Assembly: GCA_020850315.1 (NCBI GenBank)
Contig: JADZEY010000128.1
Coordinates: 1-51,398, forward strand
Source: Armatimonadota bacterium
GTDB lineage: Bacteria > Bacteroidota > Ignavibacteria > OLB7
Reading direction: 5' to 3'
DNA: 51,398 nt
Both the position numbers and the translations under genes were made by a program. The notes beneath the pieces were generated by a model. That model did not search any database. It saw nothing but the letters and a program-made list of their open reading frames with translations, and had not been told where the DNA came from. Below, piece after piece: positions 17,028 to 25,711 of this stretch (positions within the stretch are counted from its first letter, which is position 1; every line of letters starts with the position of its first letter).

Positions 17028-17950
17028 TGGATGCTTGTTGGTGGTTTGGAATTAATAACGTCCGCATGAGTCAAGCAAGTGGACACATCAAGTATCAAGC
17101 AATCCAGCCATTCCTGAAAGGTGAAGTGGATTTTTTTACGTGGCCAATGGATGGTTCCTCGGCTGGAGCCAACAAAGTTTATGCCCGTATGTCAGCCGGG
17201 GATCAAGTGGCTTTTTGGATGGGTGATGGTGAAGCCCATAAGGAGTGGGGCATTATCGGGTTTGGGCGCATCTGCCAAGTAGATTACACCGCAAGGCACT
17301 GTATCCTTGAAAGGGGATTGGAAGCAACGCGCCCAATCACTCCCTATCCAAGCAAGCAGCCTGTGCTAACAGAAGATGGCCAATTCCTCCTTGATCTGTT
17401 CGGTATCTCCTATCGTCCGCTACGAAAATTAGCTGCCCGGCTTGGACACAAGGAGGTGAAGTCTTACATCATAACAGTTGATGAGATCAGCCCTGTACAA
17501 TACCAATCACTACTGCGCCGCACTCTATCGGCTGTTACCTCCAATGAAGATGCCATTGATGACTTGCCGGAAGATGTGGTATTAACAGAGGGTCGGGTTG
17601 CTCGCATAACGGGAAACACTTACGCCCGCAATGCAGAGGCTCGCCGGCGGTGCATTGCCGAGCATGGGGTAAACTGCTGTATCTGCGGATTTAATTTTGG
17701 AGCGGAGTATGGATACGAAGCCGAAGGTTATATCCATGTCCACCACCTGCGACCGCTGGCTCAAGCCGGTGGTGAAAATACTGTTGACCCAGTGAAGGAT
17801 TTACGCCCAGTATGCCCCAACTGCCACGCTGTGATTCACTTGGGTGGGGGATGCCGCACAATTGATGAAATACGGCAGCTTCGGGCGCAACAGGGGGGCG
17901 TTAAAAATTCTTATCAGGGCGTTGGTTGTCGCGAAGGCAAGGAACATTAA
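17027..17950 (+). CDS. HNH endonuclease with N-terminal EVE/PUA-like domain (possible modification-dependent nuclease)
   Basis: The product is 307 residues from GTG 17027, whose first base is the last base of the preceding stop codon. Residues about 1-90 (YQAIQPFL, TWPMDG, MSAGDQVAFWMGDG, WGIIGFGRI) resemble an EVE/ASCH fold of the PUA superfamily, a reader of modified bases in several restriction systems. The C-terminus is a McrA-like HNH nuclease: Cys217/218 and Cys220 (CCICGF), His239-His240 (IHVHHLRPL), then DLRPVCPNCHAVIH with Cys263, Cys266 and His267. This combination suggests restriction of modified DNA (type IV-like); that function is inferred. Close coupling to the toxin remnant and the following methyltransferase marks an accessory island. 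An alternative start is ATG 17066. Confidence 0.8.
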   Translation: MDACWWFGINNVRMSQASGHIKYQAIQPFLKGEVDFFTWPMDGSSAGANKVYARMSAGDQVAFWMGDGEAHKEWGIIGFGRICQVDYTARHCILERGLEATRPITPYPSKQPVLTEDGQFLLDLFGISYRPLRKLAARLGHKEVKSYIITVDEISPVQYQSLLRRTLSAVTSNEDAIDDLPEDVVLTEGRVARITGNTYARNAEARRRCIAEHGVNCCICGFNFGAEYGYEAEGYIHVHHLRPLAQAGGENTVDPVKDLRPVCPNCHAVIHLGGGCRTIDEIRQLRAQQGGVKNSYQGVGCREGKEH

Positions 17951-17974
17951 CCATAGCACATAGCATATCGCCGC

Positions 17975-18592
17975 ATGAATCGCCAAGAACATTGGGATCA
18001 GGTATATCGGACCAAAGGGACGCAAGAGGTGAGTTGGTATCAACGCCGCCCGGACTTGTCGCTGGCGTTGATTGCAGCCGCTGGCGTAGATAACGATGCT
18101 GGCATTATTGATGTCGGTGGCGGCGCATCCATGCTTGTGGATTGTTTGCTTGATGATGGCTGCACACGAATTGCGGTGCTGGATATATCAGAAGCGGCAT
18201 TGGATCATAGCCGTGCCCGATTGGGGGCGCGTGCCCAGTCCGTCCAGTGGTTCGCGGACGATGTCACCCGATTCCAACCCCCGCATCGTTTTGGGCTGTG
18301 GCACGACCGCGCCGTCTTCCATTTCCTGACAGATGCGGACGACCGCCGCAACTACATTGACACGCTGCGGCGGACCTTGCAGCCCGGTGGCAGCGTGGTG
18401 ATTGCCACCTTTGCAAGCGATGGCCCCCAAAAGTGCAGCGGCCTTGATATTGTTCGCTACGACGAACAGGCGATGATGCAGGAATTGGGTGCGGAATTTC
18501 AGCTTCAGGAGGTTCGCCGCGAAACGCACATCACGCCGTGGCAATCCGATCAACACTTCATTTATTTCCGGTTGCAGTGGAAAGGGGGGTGA
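17975..18592 (+). CDS. Class I SAM-dependent methyltransferase
   Basis: This is a 205-residue methyltransferase of the small-molecule type. The N-terminal HWDQVYRTKGTQEVSWYQ is typical of thiopurine/tellurite-type or UbiE-like cytosolic methyltransferases. The SAM-binding loop reads IIDVGGGASML (about residues 44-54), followed by the acidic residue in AVLDISEAAL and DDVTRF. Further on are HDRAVFHFL, and LRRTLQPGGSVVIATF at the post-core strand. There is no DNA methyltransferase motif such as DPPY or NPPY, so it is unlikely to be the protecting partner of the HNH nuclease 24 bases upstream. The substrate is unknown. It may be cotranscribed with the nuclease by proximity only. Confidence 0.85.
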   Translation: MNRQEHWDQVYRTKGTQEVSWYQRRPDLSLALIAAAGVDNDAGIIDVGGGASMLVDCLLDDGCTRIAVLDISEAALDHSRARLGARAQSVQWFADDVTRFQPPHRFGLWHDRAVFHFLTDADDRRNYIDTLRRTLQPGGSVVIATFASDGPQKCSGLDIVRYDEQAMMQELGAEFQLQEVRRETHITPWQSDQHFIYFRLQWKGG

Positions 18593-18779
18593 TTTGCCAC
18601 AGCCACAGCGCAACGGGCTTCGCGTGTTCATCAAGTAACTTCCAAGCTACTTGTAAGCGTTAGCCTTGAGGAAAAGAGGAGCAGTTTCGTATCCATTCGC
18701 AACGGTAGGTTGTCAACGCGGATTGCGCCCCTATTTTTGCCGAGTTTTTCCGCTCATTGAAAACGCCGAGGAAGAAGTT

Positions 18780-19328
18780 ATGAAGCATCACAAGAGGGGG
18801 GAGGCGCAGATGGAGCTCTTCATCACGGCTTTGGCCGATGGTGATCATTCGTTTGCGTTTACGGCCCCAGCTGCTGCCATTGGGCTTGATGAATTTCTGG
18901 GGGAGGTGACGGCCAACGGAACCGTGCGCCGCCTTGCCCATGAGATTATCGTTGCTGCCCAGCTTGCCGGGGGCATTGCCCGCGAGTGCGACCGCTGTCT
19001 TGCTGAAACGGAAATCCCAGTGGAGGCCGATCTAAGCCTGTACTATCACATCACCGTTCCCGGCGAACGGACTTCGCAGGTGGATGATCAAGAAATCCGC
19101 GAACTGCCGGGAAACCACGATAGCATCATCCTTGATGAAGAAGCCCGGCAAGCACTGCTGCTTGCTATCCCGCTAAAAACGCTTTGCCGCGATGACTGCA
19201 AAGGCATTTGCCCCGGCTGCGGAGCGGACCTGAACAACGAACAGTGCAGCTGCTCCACGACAGAGATTGACCCACGGTGGCAAGGGCTGGCGGGGTTGTT
19301 CCAGAAAGGGGAAGAAGAGGGAAATTGA
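18780..19328 (+). CDS. YceD/DUF177 family protein
   Basis: This is a 182-residue protein of the YceD (DUF177) family, which in many bacteria is encoded immediately before ribosomal protein L32 and is linked to rRNA/ribosome biogenesis. Recognisable features are the central CDRCLAETEIPVEADLSL motif and the C-terminal zinc-ribbon-like LCRDDCKGICPGCGADLN. The start is uncertain: ATG 18780 has GAGGAAG upstream, while ATG 18810 (MELFITALADGD) has a GGGGGAGG just upstream and begins where family similarity begins. rpmF follows after 60 bases, the conserved order. The 187 bases upstream of 18780 show no gene. Confidence 0.88.
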   Translation: MKHHKRGEAQMELFITALADGDHSFAFTAPAAAIGLDEFLGEVTANGTVRRLAHEIIVAAQLAGGIARECDRCLAETEIPVEADLSLYYHITVPGERTSQVDDQEIRELPGNHDSIILDEEARQALLLAIPLKTLCRDDCKGICPGCGADLNNEQCSCSTTEIDPRWQGLAGLFQKGEEEGN

Positions 19329-19388
19329 AGCCCCAAACATACAGACTGAGTAACTGAACAATATCATCATAGAAACAGGAGACTAACC

Positions 19389-19568
19389 ATGCCAAATCCA
19401 AAACGGAAACACTCGAAGTCGCGCCGCGACAAGCGCCGCACCCATTACAAAGCAACCGCCCCAGCATTCGGCAAATGCCCGAACTGCGGCGAGACGAAGT
19501 TGCACCACACTGCCTGCAACGCCTGCGGCTACTACAACGGGCGGGTGATACTGAACTCAACGTTGTAA
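19389..19568 (+). CDS. rpmF: 50S ribosomal protein L32
   Basis: This is a 59-residue basic protein starting MPNPKRKHSKSRRDKRR, the invariant L32 N-terminus. A zinc-binding pair of motifs follows: CPNCGE and CNACGYYNG. The ribosome-binding site GGAG lies about eight bases before the ATG. It is preceded by the yceD-like gene, the near-universal order. The fatty-acid genes plsX/fabH that often follow in other bacteria are absent, and a strong terminator comes 47 bases downstream. This is a structural component of the large ribosomal subunit. Confidence 0.97.
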   Translation: MPNPKRKHSKSRRDKRRTHYKATAPAFGKCPNCGETKLHHTACNACGYYNGRVILNSTL

Positions 19569-19614
19569 CCCAGCGTTCAGCCAGCTTCCCCGAAGGTTGT
19601 CAGTAAAAACTCCG

Positions 19615-19666
19615 AAGGCACATCGTTCACCCAGAATTCTGGGAAATGATGTGCCTTCTTTTTTTT
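19615..19666 (+). terminator. Rho-independent terminator after rpmF
   Basis: The 10-base stem AAGGCACATC (19615-19624) pairs with GATGTGCCTT (19648-19657). It encloses a second hairpin, CCCAGAATTCTGGG (19630-19643), and is followed by an eight-base T run (19659-19666). It closes the yceD-rpmF unit just before cutA. Confidence 0.9.
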
Positions 19667-19691
19667 GCCCGTACCACGTACCAAACAGAGT

Positions 19692-20075
19692 ATGTCCGAA
19701 CCAAAAACTTCTGCAACAACCTCAGTTCTGGTGGTGCTTTCCACCACGCCAACCCAGCAGGCCGCTCGCCAACTTGCCCAGACGCTTGTTCAGGAACGTC
19801 ATGCTGCTTGCTGTACAATCCTTCCGGCTGTGGGCTCGGTGTATCGCTGGCAGGGGAAGATGGAGGAATCGGAAGAAGTGCTGGTGCTGATAAAAACCAC
19901 ACAGGAGCAATACCCACAACTTCAGCAACGCATACAGGAATTGCACCCGTACCAACTTCCGGAACTTATCGCCGTTCCGGTGGTTGCTGGCTTGGCCGAG
20001 TATCTTGGCTGGGTTGCGGATTCTGTTGGAGGGCAGGAAACGGGGATCGAAAAATTAAAGCAAGATGATTGGTAA
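19692..20075 (+). CDS. cutA: CutA divalent-cation tolerance family protein
   Basis: This is a 127-residue CutA1-fold protein: a small trimeric cytosolic protein associated with copper/divalent ion tolerance, whose exact role remains unsettled even in model organisms. Family motifs seen: VLVVLSTTPTQQAARQLA, ERHAACCTILPAVGSVYRWQGK, then ESEEVLVLIKT and the C-terminal HPYQLPELIAVPV. The length matches the family. The start is ATG 19692; an upstream in-frame TTG lies inside the terminator T-run and was rejected. It converges on the minus-strand transporter gene, with a heptamer-repeat stretch between them. Confidence 0.92.
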   Translation: MSEPKTSATTSVLVVLSTTPTQQAARQLAQTLVQERHAACCTILPAVGSVYRWQGKMEESEEVLVLIKTTQEQYPQLQQRIQELHPYQLPELIAVPVVAGLAEYLGWVADSVGGQETGIEKLKQDDW

Positions 20076-20128
20076 GAAGCAACACAAAGTACTTGGTTCT
20101 GACTACTGACTCCTGCCCCTTCTTTGCA

Positions 20129-20149
20129 ACTGACCACTGACCACTGACC
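20129..20149. repeat. Period-7 tandem repeat, three ACTGACC units
   Basis: There are three exact ACTGACC heptamers between convergent cutA and the AI-2E transporter gene. A looser pair (CTGACTA CTGACTC) lies about 25 bases upstream. The same heptamer occurs as two copies at 44976-44989, and in reverse orientation at 39969-39982. Confidence 0.7.
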
Positions 20150-20161
20150 ACCACTCCATTC

Positions 20162-21301
20162 TTACTTCCCTTTTGTTGGATTCACCAGCAGCCGTTGTTG
20201 TTTCCGGATCGGGCTGTCGGAATCCACCCCGCCGATCAGCACCGCAATCAAGTGAAGCTGTGGTATCTGCTCGCAGACGATGCGGATGATGGCGGTCAGC
20301 GGTGCAGCAAGGATCATCCCGGGAATCCCCCACAACCATCCCCAAAACACCAACGACATCAGCACCACTAACGGGCTAAGGTTCAGCCCCGATGCCATGA
20401 TCCGTGGCTCCAACACGTTCCCAATCAAATTTTGCTGCACAATTAGCAGCACCAGCACCAGTGCTGCGGTCCCGGGCGCGCCGAATTGCAGCAGCGTGAT
20501 CAGTGCCGGCAAGATGTTGGCCACCACCGAGCCAATGTTCGGAATGAAATTGAGCAGGAAAGCAAAGAACCCCCACAGCAACGCAAAATCAACACCGAAC
20601 AGAGCGAGCGTTCCGGCTGATACCAACCCCATCAGCAAGTTGAGTAACGTTTTGGTGAGAAGATATTTGCGCACCTTCTCGTCAATTCGGCGGATCACCT
20701 CCCCAATTTGTTCGGCACGCTGGGCGTTGAACGCCCGTTTGATCTTCACCGCCACGGTTCCGGTTCCCGCAAGAATGAAGAGGGTGAACAGAAGGATCAG
20801 GAAAAAATTGCTCATCAACGACAGAAGTGAGTTCAGGCCATTGGTGAGTACGGAGTTGATGGTGGAAAAGTCGAAGCCATTTTGCAGAGCGGCATCAAGG
20901 TCAACGCCGTATTCGGTGGCGATAACTTTCAGGTCGGCCACCAGCGTGTTGAAGCGTTGTTCGTACTTCGGCGCGGCGGCAACAAACGATGCGCCGCTTG
21001 CTTTGATGATGGAGTACAGCCCGTAAATTCCGCCGGCCACAATCCCCAGCACCACAACAATGGATACCGCACGGGGTACTTTCAGTTTATCCAGATAGAT
21101 CACCAGTGGCTTGAAGACATAGCTGACGAACACCGCAATCACCACGGGAAGCAGGATGCTTCCCAATTGGTACAGCACCGCACCAGCCATCACAACAACA
21201 ATGATCCCCAGAAAAATGGAGATCATTTGATAGTTGTTGGATTGGCGTTCCGGCGTTGGTTGGTTGGCCGTGGGCGGGTCACCGGCAGATAATTGCGACA
21301 T
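20162..21301 (-). CDS. AI-2E family transporter (UPF0118/PerM-like)
   Basis: This is a 379-residue integral membrane protein with about eight hydrophobic segments. Two N-terminal helices (around IFLGIIVVVMAGAVLYQLG and PVVIAVFVSYVFKPL) and a soluble middle region come first. The conserved family core follows: LLWGFFAFLLNFIPNIGSV, then LVLLIVQQNLIGNVLEPRIM, ending in WGWLWGIPGMILAAPL. Members export autoinducer-2 or act as Na+/H+ antiporters; the substrate here is unknown. The start at 21301 has a good ribosome-binding site (GGAGGAAG directly upstream) and overlaps the end of the previous gene by 23 bases, so the two are probably translationally coupled. Confidence 0.88.
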   Translation of the reverse strand: MSQLSAGDPPTANQPTPERQSNNYQMISIFLGIIVVVMAGAVLYQLGSILLPVVIAVFVSYVFKPLVIYLDKLKVPRAVSIVVVLGIVAGGIYGLYSIIKASGASFVAAAPKYEQRFNTLVADLKVIATEYGVDLDAALQNGFDFSTINSVLTNGLNSLLSLMSNFFLILLFTLFILAGTGTVAVKIKRAFNAQRAEQIGEVIRRIDEKVRKYLLTKTLLNLLMGLVSAGTLALFGVDFALLWGFFAFLLNFIPNIGSVVANILPALITLLQFGAPGTAALVLVLLIVQQNLIGNVLEPRIMASGLNLSPLVVLMSLVFWGWLWGIPGMILAAPLTAIIRIVCEQIPQLHLIAVLIGGVDSDSPIRKQQRLLVNPTKGK

Positions 21302-22343
21302 CTTCCTCCGGCATGACAATGTTGTACAGATACTGCTCGCGTGCCATTCCCAGAAGCTCCTTCCGGTGTTCCGGGGCCTGGATTGCCGACAGAGTGAAGT
21401 AGCGTGCGGCTTGGCCGTAGCATCCAACGTCGGCGTACAATGCGCCAAGCATCATCATGGTTGCGGGGTCTTCGGTTTGGCCAAGCTCTTTCAGCAAGGC
21501 TTGTTCCCCTGCATGAAGCTCGGCATCTTTCTGCGCACTGATTTGGAAGAAGGAGGAGGTAGAGCGGTTCAGAGGGTTATCCTCGTTCTGAAGAGTCCAA
21601 GTATATACCGCTTCCGGCTGAAGCGATGGCGTTGACCAAACGGCTTGGGTATCGCTGATTGAGGTTTTGAACAGTTCATCCCCCAAGTAGTTCCGTACCG
21701 TGACGGAGTAGCGCGTCACCCCGGGTGTGCGAAGCCAGCGGAAGGTGACTTGTCCGCTGCTGATTGCTGTGGAGCGTGGCTCCAGCACAATCAGTTTGTC
21801 GCCCCGAAGGTAGTCCATCAGCCCAGCGGCTTTGCCCAAGGGGTCATCAATGCCGATTTGCTTTCCAATTTCGCTGTTGGCCTCGTTTTTTACGGTCTCC
21901 ATTCCTTTGCGCTTGGCATTGGCCATCAACTGCGAGGAATCAACGGGGGCGGTTGCGCGGGTTGCGCCGGCTTCGCTGGTGCGGTTTTCACGTCCGGCTC
22001 CGCTTGCCGCAGCAAGTGTCCGCAGCGAGTTCGCCACGGCCTCGTTTTCCCCTCTTCCGGCGCGTTTGATTGCATCGGCAATTTTCAGTTGGGCCGGTTT
22101 GTTGTACTTCAGCACCTTTCCGTTCACCGAAAGCTGAAGTGTGGCGTTCCCCTTCAGGATAATCACATCTTCCTTCCCAACGGCTTGCCCAATTTTTGGT
22201 GCCGACATTTTGCCCGCTGATTTCACCGTGACATCCCCAGTGAAAAACAAAATCCGGACAACATCATCGGCAGCCGCAGGGGCCGTTGCAGCAAGAAGCA
22301 GAAGGAGGGTTGCGCCAAGCAGTAGCCGCAATTCCTTGGCCAT
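21279..22343 (-). CDS. Exported FecR-like domain protein
   Basis: This is a 354-residue exported protein. The signal peptide MAKELRLLLGATLLLLLAAT ends near APAAADD. The next 70 residues (VRILFFTGDVTVKSAGK, then GQAVGKEDVIILKGNATLQL) resemble a FecR-type domain, a beta fold often found in envelope-sensing or surface proteins. A polar, probably disordered segment follows. After it comes an Ig/fibronectin-like stretch (TFRWLRTPGVTRYSV and TPSLQPEAVYTWTL), then a short TPR-like C-terminus (MMMLGALYADVGCYGQAARYF). It is likely periplasmic or surface-exposed with scaffolding roles. The start was set at ATG 22343 so that the signal peptide is N-terminal; 22373 is an alternative. It precedes and overlaps the transporter gene. 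Confidence 0.72.
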   Translation of the reverse strand: MAKELRLLLGATLLLLLAATAPAAADDVVRILFFTGDVTVKSAGKMSAPKIGQAVGKEDVIILKGNATLQLSVNGKVLKYNKPAQLKIADAIKRAGRGENEAVANSLRTLAAASGAGRENRTSEAGATRATAPVDSSQLMANAKRKGMETVKNEANSEIGKQIGIDDPLGKAAGLMDYLRGDKLIVLEPRSTAISSGQVTFRWLRTPGVTRYSVTVRNYLGDELFKTSISDTQAVWSTPSLQPEAVYTWTLQNEDNPLNRSTSSFFQISAQKDAELHAGEQALLKELGQTEDPATMMMLGALYADVGCYGQAARYFTLSAIQAPEHRKELLGMAREQYLYNIVMPEEDVAIICR

Positions 22344-22530
22344 AGCGTTCTTGGTTAAGTATCCTTGATTCATCTGTTTGTTGGTCGTACAGAAGGCTGT
22401 GCATTATACCAAAATTCTTCCTGCGTCGAACTCGGCTCTTGGCACATTGATAGAAATTCGTGAACTTCGTTCCAGTTCTGCTTCAGACGCTTCTCCGCTG
22501 GTGGTATAACCAACTTCAACACACACCTTC

Positions 22531-23190
22531 GTGACCAACCCAAGCATCGGGCATTCCACCGATAGCTTCCTGTCGCTTCTTGCACACGTCGAGGAATTGA
22601 TTGATGCCGGAAGAATACGGGACGCACGGCGGTTCCTTGCGCAGTTTATCGAGCGCAAGCAGCCGGAGCCGCGTATGCTTCCTGCGTTGGCTTCGCTCTA
22701 TCTGCGCGTTGGAAAATCGGAGCAAGCACTGGCCACCATGCGTTCGGCGATTACGGAACTGGGGGGCGAGGCCTCACTGTTCAACGCGCTTGGGCTGATG
22801 CTGGCTTCCATTGGGAAGGAGGAGGAGAGCCGCGAGCAGTTTGAGGAAGCACTGAAGATAGATCCGACCAACAACGAAGCTCTGCGGAATCTTGCTTTCA
22901 CCCTGCATCGCTCCGGCCAGCGGCGGCGTTCCTATGGGTTGCTGATCGAGTGTGCCAACGCCTCGCCGCTGTCGGTTGAGCTTCGGCTGATCTGTGGGAC
23001 ATTGCTAGAGCTGGATGGGCGGTTGCATGATGCCGCCGTTTGCTACCGTGAGGTTGTGGAGCTTAGCACCGTTGCCCAACAAATCCGCCTGGCCTCGCAA
23101 CGCCTTCTTTTTCTAAATGCTTCCGAGTCCACAGAATCATTTGAAGACGTGATAGCAAGGTTGATGGAGGAAGGGGAGAAGGAGGAGTAA
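22531..23190 (+). CDS. Tetratricopeptide-repeat protein
   Basis: This is a 219-residue protein composed mostly of TPR-type helix pairs. Clear units include LPALASLYLRVGKSEQALAT, SLFNALGLMLASIGKEEES followed by REQFEEALKIDPTN, and ALRNLAFTLHRSGQRRRSYG. There is no signal peptide, so it is probably a cytosolic adaptor; the partner is unknown. The start is GTG 22531, the only plausible start before the first repeat. It is divergent from the FecR-like gene, with a 187-base intergenic region. After it, 255 bases to lpdA hold no gene, but contain CCTTACGCAAGG (23322-23333), a motif matching the MITE-like terminal repeat. Confidence 0.78.
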   Translation: MTNPSIGHSTDSFLSLLAHVEELIDAGRIRDARRFLAQFIERKQPEPRMLPALASLYLRVGKSEQALATMRSAITELGGEASLFNALGLMLASIGKEEESREQFEEALKIDPTNNEALRNLAFTLHRSGQRRRSYGLLIECANASPLSVELRLICGTLLELDGRLHDAAVCYREVVELSTVAQQIRLASQRLLFLNASESTESFEDVIARLMEEGEKEE

Positions 23191-23445
23191 TTGGTTGATA
23201 ATCATGAGGCCTTAGCAGGGGATACTTGTTTCCTGCAATCACCTTCTTTTCCCCGGTTCCCGATCTGTAACACTTCACGAGGATTCTTTCACCGCCACAG
23301 GGGTGGTGCTAACTTGCGGCCCTTACGCAAGGGGGGTGAACGCAGCTTGGTGTTGATGCTGTCCGGCCTGTTCTGGCCTCATCAATCGTGGTTGCTCACC
23401 ATCTGTAAATCCAGCCAAATCTGACAACGATTTTCCCACATTCAC

Positions 23446-24849
23446 ATGGCCGACACTCAGTTTGATGTTATCGTCATCGGCAGCGGGCCGGGGGGGTACA
23501 TTGCCGCAATTCGTGCTTCCCAGCTTGGCTTAAAAGCCGCCATTGTTGAACGCGACCGGCTTGGCGGCGTTTGCTTGAACTGGGGATGTATCCCCACCAA
23601 AGCATTGCTGAAAAATGCCGAATACATGCACTTCCTGAACCACGCTTCCGATTTCGGATTCAGCTTCGATAACCTTAGCGTGGACTTCCAACGGGTGATT
23701 CAACGAAGCCGCGAGGTTGCCGATGCCAACAGCAACGGCGTTAGCTTCCTGATGAAAAAAAATAACGTCACCGTTGTCAACGGATGGGGTGTCGTGAAAG
23801 GGAAAGGACAAGTGGAGGTCCGCGATGCTGACGGCAACCCAACTGCACAGCTTTCCTGCCGCGCCATAATCCTTGCCACCGGCGCGCGCCCGCGTGTGTT
23901 CCCCGGAATCGAGGTGGATTTCAAACGGGTCATCACCTCCACCGAAGCCATGCTTCAGGAGAAACTCCCTGCCTCCATGGTCATCATGGGCGCAGGGGCT
24001 ATCGGCGTGGAGTTCGCCTATTTCTACAATGCTTTCGGGACCAAAGTCACGATCGTCGAGATGCAGCCGAACATCATGCCGATTGAGGATGAGGACGCAT
24101 CGAAGGAAGTTGCCCGCGCATTCAAGAAACGGAAGGTTGAACTGCTTACCGAGCACCGAGTGATCTCGGCAACAACCGTTGGCGAAGGGGTTGAGGTGGT
24201 GGTTGAGGACAAAAACGGCAAGCAAAAAACCTTGAACGCCGACCTTGCGCTCAATGCCGTTGGCGTAACCGGAAACATCGAAGGAATCGGGCTGGAGGAA
24301 TTGGGAATTGAAGTGGTGCGCGGCCACATCAAGGTTGATAAATTCATGCAAACCAACGTGGAAGGTATCTACGCCATTGGCGACGTTGTGGGCGCGCCTT
24401 GGCTTGCTCACGTTGCCAGCGCCGAAGGGGTGGTTGCTGCCGAGCATATCGCCGGCCACCACACCCCCGGAATGGACTACTCCAACATCCCCGGCTGCAC
24501 CTACTGCCAGCCGCAAGTGGCCTCGGTTGGAATGACCGAAAAAGCCGCACGCGCTGCGGGATATGAGTTGAAGATCGGCAAGTTCCCTTTCAAAGCCAGC
24601 GGAAAAGCCCGTGCAATCGGCGAAACCGACGGCTTTGTGAAGCTGGTGATTGATGCCAAGTATGGCGAGATTTTGGGGGCGCATATCGTGGGAAGCGAAG
24701 CCACCGAAATGATTGCCGAGCTTGGGCTGGCGCGCTCGCTGGAAGCCACTGGCGAATCGGTTTTCCGCACCATCCATGCCCACCCAACCCTTTCCGAAGC
24801 GGTGATGGAAGCCGCCGCCGATGCCTACGGCGAAGCACTGAATATGTGA
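23446..24849 (+). CDS. lpdA: Dihydrolipoamide dehydrogenase (E3)
   Basis: This is a 467-residue flavoprotein disulfide reductase that reoxidises dihydrolipoyl groups of 2-oxoacid dehydrogenase complexes and the glycine cleavage system, passing electrons to NAD+. It has the FAD-binding GSGPGG (residues 12-17), the redox-active disulfide Cys43/Cys48 in GGVCLNWGCIPTKA, and the NAD-binding GAGAIGVEFAYF. The second FAD motif follows (YAIGDVVGAPWLAH), then the C-terminal His-Glu dyad in HAHPTLSEAVMEA. Full length, no anomalies. lipB follows after a terminator-like hairpin, consistent with a lipoate-related neighbourhood. Confidence 0.96.
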   Translation: MADTQFDVIVIGSGPGGYIAAIRASQLGLKAAIVERDRLGGVCLNWGCIPTKALLKNAEYMHFLNHASDFGFSFDNLSVDFQRVIQRSREVADANSNGVSFLMKKNNVTVVNGWGVVKGKGQVEVRDADGNPTAQLSCRAIILATGARPRVFPGIEVDFKRVITSTEAMLQEKLPASMVIMGAGAIGVEFAYFYNAFGTKVTIVEMQPNIMPIEDEDASKEVARAFKKRKVELLTEHRVISATTVGEGVEVVVEDKNGKQKTLNADLALNAVGVTGNIEGIGLEELGIEVVRGHIKVDKFMQTNVEGIYAIGDVVGAPWLAHVASAEGVVAAEHIAGHHTPGMDYSNIPGCTYCQPQVASVGMTEKAARAAGYELKIGKFPFKASGKARAIGETDGFVKLVIDAKYGEILGAHIVGSEATEMIAELGLARSLEATGESVFRTIHAHPTLSEAVMEAAADAYGEALNM

Positions 24850-24864
24850 GATGCCAAACCTGCG

Positions 24865-24903
24865 CTGCCGAAGGGTGATCAATCCCTTCGGCAGCCCTCT
24901 TTT
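24865..24903 (+). terminator. Rho-independent terminator after lpdA
   Basis: The stem CTGCCGAAGGG (24865-24875) pairs perfectly with CCCTTCGGCAG (24884-24894), with an 8-base loop, followed by a pyrimidine/T run ending TTTT at 24903. It sits 12 bases before lipB, so lipB may be read partly by read-through or from its own promoter. Confidence 0.85.
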
Positions 24904-24914
24904 CCCAAAAACTG

Positions 24915-25589
24915 ATGATGCCAGCAACCGAAACTACTCAGCTTACCCAGCCACGCACCGCTGTGGCCCAGTGGCTGGGGCGTGTTCGGTATGAAGACGC
25001 TTGGCAACTTCAGCGCGAACTGTTTGACGCTGTGCTGCGGGGGGAACGCCCGAACACAATCCTTTTCTGCGAGCATCCCGACGTTCTGACCATTGGCAAA
25101 AACGCCCGCGACGACCGCAACCTGCGTGCCCCGCGCGAAGAGCTTCGCCAGCGGGGATATGAGGTGTTCGATGTTGACCGTGGGGGGGATGTCACCTATC
25201 ACGGCCCTGGCCAACTGGTTGGCTACCCGATTGTTCGGTTGGGGGATTTTCGGGAGGATTTGGGATGGTACATGAGGTCGCTGGAGGAGGTCATCATCAA
25301 CGCCATTGGCGATTTTGGAATACTTGGCAGCCGGATCGAAAAGCTAACCGGGGTCTGGTGCGACGACCGAAAAATCTGCGCCATTGGTGTGCGCGCAAGC
25401 CGCTGGACAACCATGCACGGATTTGCCCTGAACGTCACAACCAACCTTGAACGATTTGGAGCAATCATCCCCTGCGGCATTGCCGACCACGCGGTGACCT
25501 CGATGCTTGCCGAAACAGGGCACACACACACACTGCTTCAGCTTGCCGACCGCTTTGCTGCACACTGGGATGAAGTTCTAACAACCTAA
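24915..25589 (+). CDS. lipB: Lipoyl(octanoyl) transferase
   Basis: This is a 224-residue LipB, which transfers the octanoyl group from acyl carrier protein to apo-lipoyl domains, the first step of endogenous lipoate synthesis. It has RGGDVTYHGPGQLVGYPI, the catalytic Lys153 in DRKICAIGVRASRW, and the acyl-accepting Cys187 in IIPCGIADHAVTSM. The 34-residue Lys-Cys spacing equals that of E. coli LipB. Two adjacent ATG codons (24915, 24918) are both possible starts. It lies next to lpdA, whose partner proteins need lipoate; lipA is not in the window. Confidence 0.96.
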   Translation: MMPATETTQLTQPRTAVAQWLGRVRYEDAWQLQRELFDAVLRGERPNTILFCEHPDVLTIGKNARDDRNLRAPREELRQRGYEVFDVDRGGDVTYHGPGQLVGYPIVRLGDFREDLGWYMRSLEEVIINAIGDFGILGSRIEKLTGVWCDDRKICAIGVRASRWTTMHGFALNVTTNLERFGAIIPCGIADHAVTSMLAETGHTHTLLQLADRFAAHWDEVLTT

Positions 25590-25711
25590 CGTTTGCACGC
25601 TTCTGCGCCGCCAAGTTGCTCCAAAGGCTTGGCCAATTTTCCCGGCTGCTTATATTCGCGCACCTCTCTCGGAGAACAACGACCGCACAAGGAACCCTTA
25701 ATCGAATGAAT

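Noticed and set aside
17975-18592. Methyltransferase as a DNA-modification partner of the HNH nuclease
   Set aside because: It has small-molecule methyltransferase features and lacks the DPPY/NPPY catalytic motif of DNA methyltransferases.
23530-24927. Minus-strand open frame of 465 codons
   Set aside because: Antisense to lpdA, which has all catalytic motifs; the His/Gly-rich shadow has no domain.
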